A stretch of 6,756 nt of DNA from CAZMVU01 sp964569295 (GTDB lineage Bacteria > Hydrogenedentota > Hydrogenedentia > Hydrogenedentales > JAGMZX01). The stretch lies in contig CAZMVU010000240.1 of the NCBI GenBank assembly GCA_964569295.1, forward strand, positions 1 to 6,756, given 5' to 3'. Shown here in pieces: positions 1 through 6,687 of the stretch (positions within the stretch are counted from its first letter, which is position 1; every line of letters begins with the position of its first letter). The notes beneath the pieces are model-generated. The model saw nothing but the letters and a program-made list of their open reading frames with translations. It was not told the origin of the DNA and did not search any database. The position numbers were made by a program, and so were the translations under genes.

Positions 1-10
1 ATATTGACAT
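1..10 (-). CDS. Possible start of a further minus-strand gene, cut by the window edge
   Basis: On the minus strand an ATG at 10-8 is followed by TCA and ATA (Met-Ser-Ile) before the window ends. An AAGGA at 20-16 lies 5 bases upstream, which is an acceptable Shine-Dalgarno position. The gene would lie downstream of priA in the same direction. Only three codons are visible, so no product can be named, and the match could be chance. The same bases read on the plus strand contain a TTGACA box (4-9), which is a competing reading. Confidence 0.25.
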
Positions 11-32
11 TCCGTTCCTTTGCGGGTAGTAT
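4..32 (+). promoter_or_regulatory. Sigma70-like promoter match, plus strand (weak candidate)
   Basis: TTGACA at 4-9, a perfect -35 box, is followed after 17 bases by TAGTAT at 27-32, which matches the -10 consensus at 4 of 6 positions. Spacing is ideal. Transcription would run rightwards, towards the 3' end of priA, where no convincing plus-strand gene is visible. Any product would be a short or antisense RNA. The boxes overlap the possible minus-strand ATG at 10-8, so probably only one of the two readings is real. Confidence 0.2.
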
Positions 33-77
33 GGGTGCATGCCAAGAGTCGCGCGCATAGCCGTGCCGGGGGCTGCA

Positions 78-89
78 CACCACGTGGTG
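78..89. repeat. 12-base perfect palindrome CACCACGTGGTG
   Basis: The twelve bases are identical on both strands and centre on CACGTG. They lie in the non-coding stretch between the end of priA and the possible gene start at position 10. A perfect dyad of this size could be a binding site for a dimeric regulator. There is no T-run next to it on either strand, so it does not look like an intrinsic terminator. Its function is unknown. Confidence 0.4.
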
Positions 90-149
90 CAACGGGGGAA
101 TCGGCGCACGCACGCGATTGTCAGGGAAGGTGGAAGACCACGAAAGAAG

Positions 150-183
150 AAAAAATCGCATCCCCTATGTTTTCCTATGTTTT
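150..183. repeat. Tandem 10-base repeat CCTATGTTTT beside a poly-A/T run
   Basis: CCTATGTTTT occurs at 164-173 and again directly after it at 174-183. On its lower-coordinate side, at 150-155, are six A residues, which read as six T residues in the direction of priA transcription. This is the most AT-rich patch of the left intergenic region. It may be where the priA transcript ends, but no GC-rich hairpin sits directly before the T-run, so a standard intrinsic terminator cannot be claimed. Confidence 0.4.
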
Positions 184-201
184 CAGGTAACGCATGGCCG
201 T

Positions 202-241
202 GGCGGTAGGACCTTGCGAACGCGTGGGCTGTCCTGCCGCC
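202..241. repeat. Inverted repeat (11-base arms) just past the priA stop
   Basis: GGCGGTAGGAC (202-212) is complementary to GTCCTGCCGCC (231-241) except at one position, leaving an 18-base loop. In a plus-strand RNA the exception is a G-U pair, so the stem is continuous. In the priA-sense (minus) RNA it is an A-C mismatch. It begins 31 bases after the priA stop codon, where a 3'-protecting or terminating stem would be expected. The nearest T-run in that direction is about 46 bases further on, so it is not a classical intrinsic terminator. Confidence 0.45.
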
Positions 242-272
242 TGCACGCGGATGCTCGTGCTCGTTTACACGC

Positions 273-2738
273 CTACAACCCGTAGGGATCCAGGTCGATT
301 TTCAATTGCACACGGCTCGTGCCCATTTCTTCTTCGAAGGCGATGCGCGCCGCCCGGGCGATGTCGTTCAACCGTTTCGTACTGCGCGAGAGCATGCCCA
401 TGTTCCAGCGGTATTTCTTCTTGATTCGCGGCAATGTCGAGGGTGAAGGCCCGAGATACTCGACGCCGCCATAGCCCAGTGCCTCGGCCTGCTTGCGCAC
501 GAGGCGCCCAAGCACCATGGCGCAGCGCTCGGCGAACTGCGGGTCCTCGCTCTCGATGAGCAGGCTCGCCATGCGGCGCAAGGGCGGATAGCCCGCATCG
601 GCGCGGTGTTCGATCTCGCGGCTGTAGAAGGCGTGGTAGTCGTGGTGCATGGCCGCCTGTACGGCGTAATGCCTGGGCCGATAGGTCTGCAAGATCACCT
701 TGCCCGGCCGAGCCCCCCGTCCCGCGCGCCCCGCCACCTGGGTGAGCAGCTGGAACGTGTTCTCCGCGGCGCGGAAATCGGGCACGGACAGGCCGGTGTC
801 CGCATTGATAACCCCCACCAGCGTCACGCCCGGATAGTCGTGGCCCTTGGCGAGCATTTGTGTACCGATGAGGATGTCCGTCTCGCCCGCAGCAAACCGG
901 CCGAGTATCTTCGCATGCCCGCCCTTGCCCGCGGTGGTGTCGGCATCCATGCGCTGCACGCGCGCCTCGGCGAAGGTGCGCACGAGGTACTCCTCCGCCT
1001 TCTGCGTGCCGGTGCCCAGGTAGATCAGCGGGTTGAAGTGGCACTTGTCGCACACGGCCGGCTTCGGGCGTGTGTAGTGGCAGTAGTGGCAGCGCAGGTC
1101 GCCCGTGTGCTGGTGGTAGGTGAGGCTCACCTTGCAGTCCGTACACTCGGGTACATGCCCGCACATGGGACACAGCACGACAGGGGCGAATCCCCGGCGG
1201 TTCAACAGCAGGATCACCTGCTCCTCCTGCGCCACACGCGCGCGCACCGCGTCCTCGAGCGTGCGTGAAAGGATCACCTGGCCCCCGTGCTCCTTGGCCT
1301 CGATCCGCATATCCACGAGCTGCACTTTCGGCAGGGAGGCGTTGGTGGCGCGTTTCTCGAGGGTGAGCAGCACCGACTTGCCACGCTGGGTGTTGTAATA
1401 ACTTTCGATGGAGGGCGTCGCCGAGCCAAGCACACACACGGCGCCGCTCTTTTTCGCGCGCATGATGGCCACGTCGCGCGCGTGGTAGCGCGGGGTATCG
1501 GCCTGCTTGTACGAGGTGTCGTGCTCCTCGTCCACGATGATGAGCCCCACATCGGGCAAGGGCGCGAAAATGGCGGAGCGCGCGCCGACCACAATGCGCA
1601 CCTCGCCCCGCTGCGCACGCCGCCACTCGTCGTAGCGCTCACCGCCCGAGAGCCCCGAGTGCAGCACCGCGACGGCCTCGCCGAAGCGCCCTTGCAACCG
1701 GCCGACGGTCTGCGGTGTGAGCGATATTTCCGGAATCAGCATGATGGCTTGACGTCCAAGCGCGAGCACCGCCTCGATGGCTTGCAGGTACACCTCGGTC
1801 TTGCCGGAACCGGTGATACCCTTCATGAGGAAGGCCTGGAACTGCCGCTTGGTCATGGCCGAAACGATGGCCGTGTAGGCGGCCTGCTGCTCGTCGTTGA
1901 GGGTGTGCTTCGTGCCGGCGCCGGTATCGGGCGCGCTGCCGGGGCGGCGGTAATACTCCCGCTCCTCGCGGGCTATCAGCCCCTTCTCCTCGAGAGCCCG
2001 CAGCACCGTGGCATTCACGCGATGCTTTTCGTACAGCGCCGTGGCCGCACACTCCGAATCATGGTGGAGCAGGTCGAAGTAGACCGCCGCCTGCTTCGGT
2101 GCGCGCCGCGCCAGGACCGCCTGTGCTTCGGCATCGAGGGCGTTCTCCTCGATCAGCCGCACGTAGGTCTCGGTCCGGATGTTCACGCCCTGGCGCAACA
2201 CCGATTCCGCCGTGATGATCCCGCGCTTCAAGAGCGCCTGCAAGGTGTTCGAGAGCCCATTGCGCCCGACCTCGGCGGCGAGCTGGCCGTCGGTGAGCGG
2301 CCCCCGTTCGTACAGTGCCGCGATTACCTGGCGCTGGCGATCGGTGTAGCGGCCGGCAGCCAACTGCTCCGGCAACAGGCGGTAGCGCATCCTCGCGCCG
2401 ATTTTCACGCCCGCAGGCACGGCGCATTGCAAGGCCTCCCCCCACGAGCAGCAGTAGTAATCCGCCATCCAGCGGCAGAGATCGAGCATGGGCGGGGTGA
2501 ACGCAGGCAGGTCATCCGGCAGATCGAGCAGCGGCTTCACCACCTCGACGTCCGTGGTATCCGGCAGCCCGACGATGTATCCCGTCTCGATGCGGTTGCG
2601 CATCGAGACCACCGCGCGCATACCCACCGCCGCACGCTCCTGCAGGGTCTCCGGCACCGCATAGGTGAACGGCCGGTCCACCGGAATCGGCAGCACGACC
2701 TCGGCGTAGGCATGGGCGGGATGGGCAACATCGGGCAT
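273..2738 (-). CDS. priA: Primosomal protein N' (PriA), 3'-5' replication-restart helicase
   Basis: This encodes PriA, the cytoplasmic DEXH helicase that recognises stalled forks and D-loops and starts reassembly of the primosome to reload the replicative helicase. The 821-residue protein is complete. The N-terminal fork-binding domain (about 11-115) opens with the typical AEVVLPIPVDRPFTY stretch. Helicase motifs run in order: GITGSGKTEVY Walker A (307-317, Lys313), DEEHD Walker B (403-407) followed by the aromatic-rich loop SYKQADTPRYHARD, GSATPSIES (438-446), GTQMLAKGHDYPGV (625-638) and QVAGRAGRG (667-675). Eight cysteines at 523, 526, 532, 535, 550, 553, 563 and 566 form two zinc sites, with the same spacing as I recall for E. 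coli PriA. It is longer than the E. coli protein (about 730 residues) but close to the Bacillus type (about 800), with the extra residues between about 120 and 280. The ATG at 2738 is the first usable start after an in-frame stop at 2774-2772. No purine-rich Shine-Dalgarno precedes it. It lies 33 bases after the protease gene and may be read from the same transcript. Confidence 0.97.
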   Translation of the reverse strand: MPDVAHPAHAYAEVVLPIPVDRPFTYAVPETLQERAAVGMRAVVSMRNRIETGYIVGLPDTTDVEVVKPLLDLPDDLPAFTPPMLDLCRWMADYYCCSWGEALQCAVPAGVKIGARMRYRLLPEQLAAGRYTDRQRQVIAALYERGPLTDGQLAAEVGRNGLSNTLQALLKRGIITAESVLRQGVNIRTETYVRLIEENALDAEAQAVLARRAPKQAAVYFDLLHHDSECAATALYEKHRVNATVLRALEEKGLIAREEREYYRRPGSAPDTGAGTKHTLNDEQQAAYTAIVSAMTKRQFQAFLMKGITGSGKTEVYLQAIEAVLALGRQAIMLIPEISLTPQTVGRLQGRFGEAVAVLHSGLSGGERYDEWRRAQRGEVRIVVGARSAIFAPLPDVGLIIVDEEHDTSYKQADTPRYHARDVAIMRAKKSGAVCVLGSATPSIESYYNTQRGKSVLLTLEKRATNASLPKVQLVDMRIEAKEHGGQVILSRTLEDAVRARVAQEEQVILLLNRRGFAPVVLCPMCGHVPECTDCKVSLTYHQHTGDLRCHYCHYTRPKPAVCDKCHFNPLIYLGTGTQKAEEYLVRTFAEARVQRMDADTTAGKGGHAKILGRFAAGETDILIGTQMLAKGHDYPGVTLVGVINADTGLSVPDFRAAENTFQLLTQVAGRAGRGARPGKVILQTYRPRHYAVQAAMHHDYHAFYSREIEHRADAGYPPLRRMASLLIESEDPQFAERCAMVLGRLVRKQAEALGYGGVEYLGPSPSTLPRIKKKYRWNMGMLSRSTKRLNDIARAARIAFEEEMGTSRVQLKIDLDPYGL

Positions 2739-2771
2739 GGCACGGCATTGTAGGAGGCGGCGGCTGAGCAG
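2739..2771 (-). other. 33-base gap between protease stop and priA start, no Shine-Dalgarno
   Basis: In the direction of transcription the gap is rich in C and T just before the priA ATG (GCCGCCGCCTCCTACAATG). It has no AGGAG-like element, although AGGAGG is present on the opposite strand at 2752-2757. An out-of-frame ATG lies 10 bases before the chosen start. The upstream TGA is in the same frame as priA. Translation may depend on ribosomes finishing the protease gene, or on an unstructured or leaderless start. Neither can be decided from sequence alone. Confidence 0.5.
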
Positions 2772-5700
2772 TCAACGGCGGCGGCGGCTCAAGACAAGGC
2801 ACGCCGCCACGGCGGCCACTACCATGGTGCTGGCGGACAAGGCCCCGGGCAGACCGCGCCAGCCGGTGTCCGCATTGCTCTGGAGGCTCTCGCCAGCGTC
2901 GTTGCGCGCGCGCACCCAGTAGGTGTATGCCGTCACTTCCGGCATGGCTTCGCCGCACAGGGCCCGGTTGCGCCGGGCGGGTGCGGCAACGGCATCGTCG
3001 AAGGAGGTGGCGTTGGTCCAGTTGCTGACGGCGAACGCCTCGTCCAGGTTGTTCCGGGGGGCGCGGTAGACCTGGTATTCGGCGGCCCCGGGCACAGCGC
3101 TCCAGGAGATGCGCACGAATCGCGCGAAAGTGCCCGCGCTCGCCGCGACGTCATCAGGCGGCACAGGCGGGTCCATCTCGTTCGGGTCCGTTCCTTGCGC
3201 GACTTCCCGGCCGTCAGGGCGGCCATCGCCATCGGTATCCGCATTGTACGGCTCGGTCTCGTAAAGCGATACCTCGGCTTCATCGGAAAGGCCGTCGTCA
3301 TCCGAGTCCAGGTCGAGGAAATTGGGCACGCCGTCATTATCGATATCGTCCGTGCCTTCCACCGCATCCCGTATGCCGTCGCCGTCCGAGTCCAGGTCGA
3401 GGAAATTGGGCACGCCGTCATTATCGATATCATCCGTGCCTTCCACCGCATCCGGTATGCCGTCATCGTCCGAGTCGCGATCGAGGGCATTGATGGTGCC
3501 GTCGCCATCCGTATCTTGCAGCCCGTCGATATCATCGCGGATGCCGTCCTGGTCCGTGTCCGGGTTGTAGGGATCCGTGCGCGGGGCTATCCACTCGCGC
3601 GCGTCCGGCAGCGTGTCGCCGTCCGAGTCCAGGTCGAGAAAATTGGGCACGCCATCCCCATCGACATCTTCGGTTCCTTCAATAATATCGGATATGCCGT
3701 CGCCATCGCTGTCCGGGTCGGCAAGGTTGGGACGCCCGTCGTTGTCCGCGTCCGCGCCGCCCTCCACGGCATCGGGTATGCCGTCCCCGTCGGTATCCGT
3801 GTGATCATCGGTGATGACCCCGAGCCATTCGGCGCGGTTGCCGCGGGCATTATGGTGATGCAGGAGGAGCAGGCCTTTGGTTCCGGCAGCAAAAGCGGTG
3901 GGGTTGTAGTCGATGGCGAGTGCCGTGTCTTCCGTGGCGAATACGTGGGGCAATCCGGGATCTTCCATCGGGAATGCGAGGCCCGGCGCCATGGCGTTGT
4001 ACCTCATGACCGCTGATTCATCGATCACGACAAGCGTGTCGCTTTCGTCGGGCATAAGGGTCTCGACACGAAATGCGAAATCGGACCTGGTGCGGGTAAG
4101 GCCAAGGTCCGCCACCTTGACCGGCATGACGAGGACGTTGTTCCCGAAGAGGTTCGAATCGATAAGCGCCGGATTGAAATAGTTAACGGGCCCCTGCACG
4201 GGGTGGTTGTCGCCAAAGTCCGACAAACGCACCACAAAGCTGTCCGATACGAAATCGCTCACCGGCTCGATCACATCGGATGTGGTGTAGGCCGCATAAT
4301 CGAAGGCGCCGTCCTTGTCGATATCGATACGGATCACAAAACGGACCTGGTTCAGGGATTCCCAATCGCCCCACGTGGCAATACCGAAATAAAGCCGCGC
4401 TTCATCGAAAGCCTCGGCTGCCTGAATGTCACTGGAAACGCCGACATACTTGAGGTCCGCGAGATTCCGTGGACCGCTGCTGCCCGGTTCGTTTTCATCG
4501 AATTCGAGCAACGCGAACGGTGTGACCAGCGCGCGGATATCATCCGGAGTATCGCCGGTATACACCGAGGTGCCGCTAAAGGTGAGCGAGGCCTCGCTGC
4601 TAGTGCGCACGTCGATCTCCGGATCGCCGCGCATATCGGCCACGGGGCGCATCACAGCGTAGAAAGGCACGCGCAACGCAGGCTGTTGCGCGCCGGCCGG
4701 GGTACAGGTAATGTAACCCGAGAACGGGGAAAGCCAATGGTTCGAGAATTCGTTGACGCCACCGCGCCGCGCGGGGTCGCGCGGGCGCCGCATACGCGCG
4801 GGATTCGCCTGAATCGCCAAGCCGATATCAACGGTACCGCCCGGTTGTATCCGAGCCGTGGCGTCCGGCTCCAAATGCGCCTCCAGGCCCGGCGCGTCGA
4901 GTACAAGGTCAATGCCGAGGTCGAAGGCGACGCTCTCGGCCCCGCGGTTCTCGATCCGCAGCGTGCGCTGCTCGGTCATGCTTTCCATGACCTCGCGGGT
5001 CGCAAACGTGATACTGACCCGCCCAGGATGCGCCGCATCATACGCGATGACATCCGTGGCGGCGGCACGCGCGGCATCCACACGGCCCGCGCCCGCGCGG
5101 TCCGGCGCGATGCGCGGCCGCAAACTTTCGGTTTGATGCAAGACATCGTGCAGGGCCGTGTTCATGAGCAGGGCCTTGATTGCGGCTGCGGGCCAGTCCG
5201 GATGCAGCTCCCGCAACAACGCGGCCACGCCGGCCACATGCGGTGCGGCCATCGAGGTGCCGCTCAGCAAGCGGTCACGGCTGTCCGGCCGGTCGGGGTT
5301 GAACAGGCGCGCGGATGTGATGTTGCGGCCGGGGGCGGACAGGTCCGGCTTCAGGATGAACCCCGGCGTATCGAGCGCGGGCCCGCGTGACGAGAACCCC
5401 GAAAGGCGGTCGGGCGAAAGTGTGCTGGAAAACGCGGGGTCGTCGTCTTCACTGGCCGCCACCGCAATGACGTCTGGCGCCACACCCGGGGCCGAATGCA
5501 CAAAATAGACATCGCCCCCGTTTCCAGCGGCGGCCACGACAACGACGTCCGCAGCGGCCACGTTGGCCGCGGCCTGGGCCACGGGGGCGCCGGTGTCGCC
5601 GAAGATGTCGCCGACCGACAAATTGATGACATCCAGCCTATCCGAAAAATCGCCGTCACCGTTCGGGTCCAACGCCCAGTCGATGGCGGGGAGAACGACG

Positions 5701-6545
5701 AACGACTCGCGCCCGGTGCCGAAGACTTTGAGCGCATAGAGCGTGGCGGCCGGGGCGGCGCCCGGCCCAATGAGGAGGCTGTCCAGGTCGGCTTCCGGGA
5801 CATAGGGGCCGTTGTACGGCGTGCCGTCCGCACGCACACCGAAACCCCCGGCTATCCCCGCCACATGGGTGCCATGGCCGTGCTGGTCCATCGGGTCCGG
5901 GTCGGGGATCGGGGTGCTATGCGCGGAATCCTCCGGGTCATAGTTGTCGCCCACAAAGTCATACCCGCCTGCCACTTTGGCCGTGGGGAAGAGCCCATCG
6001 TCCACGACCGCCGTGTCATTGTCTGCATGGTCATCCGGGTCGCCGCCGAAAGCCGGATGCAGGTAGTCTATGCCCGTGTCCACGATGCCAATGGAAACGT
6101 CCGTTCCCTGCACCCCGAGGTCCGCCCCCGCCCACACTTCCGGCACACCAATAAACGGCATGCTGGTGGCATTGAGAAGCCGCACAGGGCGCAGCCGGTG
6201 GACGGTGCGCACCTCGGCCAGATCATGCAGGCCCGCGGCGGCTTCCTCAGACGCCTGCAACGCGATGCCGTTATACGCCCGCTGCACCTGGTAGAGCACC
6301 GCCGTATCGCTATCCGCCTTTGCACGCAGCGCATTGCGTACACGCGCCTGCTGCGCCGCGACGGCCGCCAGCTGCCGCCGCCCTGCGTGAGCGGCCCCTT
6401 TTCCCGCCCCTGCTTCGGTGAATGCTTTGACCGCCGCCGGCTCGGTGAGCTCGAGCATGTAAACGGCAGGCGGGGACACCGCAGCGGCGGTAGAGGTAAA
6501 CAATATCACGCCGCCAAGCACGGCATAGCGCAACCAAAACGCCAT
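2772..6545 (-). CDS. Secreted subtilisin-like (S8) serine protease with calcium-loop repeats, Fn3 domain and C-terminal anchor
   Basis: This is an exported endopeptidase of the subtilase family, 1257 residues from the ATG at 6545. That start gives a signal peptide at about 1-22 (hydrophobic AVLGGVILF, then an AAA cleavage region) and has GGGAG 8 bases upstream. The same frame opens 7 codons earlier at a TTG (6566). A propeptide resembling inhibitor I9 follows (about 28-123). The catalytic domain (about 138-500) carries Asp156 in IVDTGID, His224 in HGTHVAG, oxyanion Asn342 in AAAGN and Ser431 in GTSMAAPHVAG, so it should be active. The 68-residue Asp-to-His spacing and DPDPMDQHGHGTH resemble Vpr-type subtilases. 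Residues 506-910 are beta-rich and unassigned. Residues about 915-1125 hold repeated DxDxDG loops of thrombospondin type 3 style, probably a calcium-rigidified stalk. A fibronectin III-like domain (about 1126-1225) is followed by a hydrophobic segment and RRRR. The substrate is unknown. Cell-surface retention is inferred from the tail. Confidence 0.93.
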   Translation of the reverse strand: MAFWLRYAVLGGVILFTSTAAAVSPPAVYMLELTEPAAVKAFTEAGAGKGAAHAGRRQLAAVAAQQARVRNALRAKADSDTAVLYQVQRAYNGIALQASEEAAAGLHDLAEVRTVHRLRPVRLLNATSMPFIGVPEVWAGADLGVQGTDVSIGIVDTGIDYLHPAFGGDPDDHADNDTAVVDDGLFPTAKVAGGYDFVGDNYDPEDSAHSTPIPDPDPMDQHGHGTHVAGIAGGFGVRADGTPYNGPYVPEADLDSLLIGPGAAPAATLYALKVFGTGRESFVVLPAIDWALDPNGDGDFSDRLDVINLSVGDIFGDTGAPVAQAAANVAAADVVVVAAAGNGGDVYFVHSAPGVAPDVIAVAASEDDDPAFSSTLSPDRLSGFSSRGPALDTPGFILKPDLSAPGRNITSARLFNPDRPDSRDRLLSGTSMAAPHVAGVAALLRELHPDWPAAAIKALLMNTALHDVLHQTESLRPRIAPDRAGAGRVDAARAAATDVIAYDAAHPGRVSITFATREVMESMTEQRTLRIENRGAESVAFDLGIDLVLDAPGLEAHLEPDATARIQPGGTVDIGLAIQANPARMRRPRDPARRGGVNEFSNHWLSPFSGYITCTPAGAQQPALRVPFYAVMRPVADMRGDPEIDVRTSSEASLTFSGTSVYTGDTPDDIRALVTPFALLEFDENEPGSSGPRNLADLKYVGVSSDIQAAEAFDEARLYFGIATWGDWESLNQVRFVIRIDIDKDGAFDYAAYTTSDVIEPVSDFVSDSFVVRLSDFGDNHPVQGPVNYFNPALIDSNLFGNNVLVMPVKVADLGLTRTRSDFAFRVETLMPDESDTLVVIDESAVMRYNAMAPGLAFPMEDPGLPHVFATEDTALAIDYNPTAFAAGTKGLLLLHHHNARGNRAEWLGVITDDHTDTDGDGIPDAVEGGADADNDGRPNLADPDSDGDGISDIIEGTEDVDGDGVPNFLDLDSDGDTLPDAREWIAPRTDPYNPDTDQDGIRDDIDGLQDTDGDGTINALDRDSDDDGIPDAVEGTDDIDNDGVPNFLDLDSDGDGIRDAVEGTDDIDNDGVPNFLDLDSDDDGLSDEAEVSLYETEPYNADTDGDGRPDGREVAQGTDPNEMDPPVPPDDVAASAGTFARFVRISWSAVPGAAEYQVYRAPRNNLDEAFAVSNWTNATSFDDAVAAPARRNRALCGEAMPEVTAYTYWVRARNDAGESLQSNADTGWRGLPGALSASTMVVAAVAACLVLSRRRR
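3301..3468 (-). repeat. Tandem 84-base duplication in the calcium-loop region of the protease
   Basis: Bases 3301-3384 and 3385-3468 are direct tandem copies differing at 4 of 84 positions (3348, 3370, 3381 and 3382 against their partners). The period is 28 codons, so the frame is kept, and each unit encodes a DDIDNDGVPNFLDLDSD-type double calcium loop ending in AVEGT. A more diverged copy begins at 3622, and other loops of the region are less alike. The near identity points to recent unequal crossing-over or replication slippage within an older repeat array. Confidence 0.9.
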
Positions 6546-6553
6546 CTTTATCA

Positions 6554-6558
6554 CTCCC
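6554..6558 (-). promoter_or_regulatory. Ribosome-binding site GGGAG that fixes the protease start
   Basis: GGGAG on the minus strand lies 8 bases before the ATG at 6545-6543, ideal Shine-Dalgarno spacing. The alternative upstream TTG at 6566 would place this element inside the coding sequence and put seven extra, partly polar residues before the signal peptide. The ATG is therefore the better start. Confidence 0.65.
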
Positions 6559-6581
6559 GGGGACAACCCTTGACCTTGATT

Positions 6582-6597
6582 CCGGTTCTTCTACCGG
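6582..6597 (-). other. Short hairpin in the protease 5' leader
   Basis: CCGGT and ACCGG arms of 5 bases (6582-6586 and 6593-6597) enclose a 6-base loop. The stem lies between the candidate -10 box and the Shine-Dalgarno element, so it would form in the leader of the protease mRNA. There is no T-run. It may affect stability or translation, but it is small enough to be chance. Confidence 0.3.
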
Positions 6598-6615
6598 CAC
6601 GGTTCTGCTCTCGGC

Positions 6616-6624
6616 AGTTTACCA
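6616..6624 (-). promoter_or_regulatory. Candidate extended -10 promoter of the protease gene
   Basis: On the minus strand TGGTAAACT reads as an extended -10 element: TG, one base, then TAAACT, which matches TATAAT at 4 of 6 positions. It lies 70 bases before the ATG at 6545, giving a leader of roughly 60 bases. No good -35 box is present at 16-18 bases. TTGTAA further upstream (6649-6654) is too distant. A strong TG extension can compensate for a missing -35, but the call rests on sequence match alone. Confidence 0.35.
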
Positions 6625-6687
6625 TAAGGCGGCGACGTCCGGAGCGACGCTTACAACCCAGCGCGCAGAGCTCCCGGAAGGCGCGCC

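Noticed and set aside
130..155. Intrinsic terminator for priA built on GTGG-AAGA-CCAC (130-141) and the A/T run at 150-155
   Set aside because: In priA's direction the T-run comes before the small 4-base stem, which is the wrong order for an intrinsic terminator.
194..424. 76-codon plus-strand frame at the left intergenic/priA 3' boundary
   Set aside because: More than half lies antisense to priA, the composition is Arg/Cys/Ser-rich like other shadows, and it shows no Shine-Dalgarno element or domain.
265..1626. 453-codon minus-strand frame inside priA
   Set aside because: It is a shifted frame over the priA helicase and zinc region with Arg/Ala/Gly-rich low-complexity translation. The frame carrying all helicase motifs explains the DNA.
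1287..2753. 488-codon open frame on the plus strand, antisense to priA
   Set aside because: It runs almost exactly opposite priA in GC-rich DNA, where antisense frames stay open. Its translation is rich in Arg, His, Gly and Leu with no recognisable domain, while the opposite strand encodes an unmistakable PriA.
2512..2958. 148-codon minus-strand frame bridging the end of the protease gene and the start of priA
   Set aside because: It overlaps both real genes out of frame, has an Arg/Pro/Cys-rich translation and no recognisable domain. Its internal ATG at 2748 is out of frame with priA.
3195..4016. 273-codon plus-strand frame with repeating VRVQVEEIGHAVIIDI units
   Set aside because: The protein-level repetition is simply the reverse reading of the DxDxDG calcium-loop repeats of the protease.
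4203..5390. 395-codon plus-strand frame opposite the protease
   Set aside because: It is antisense to the catalytic and middle regions of a complete subtilase. The translation shows no domain and no ribosome-binding site was noted.
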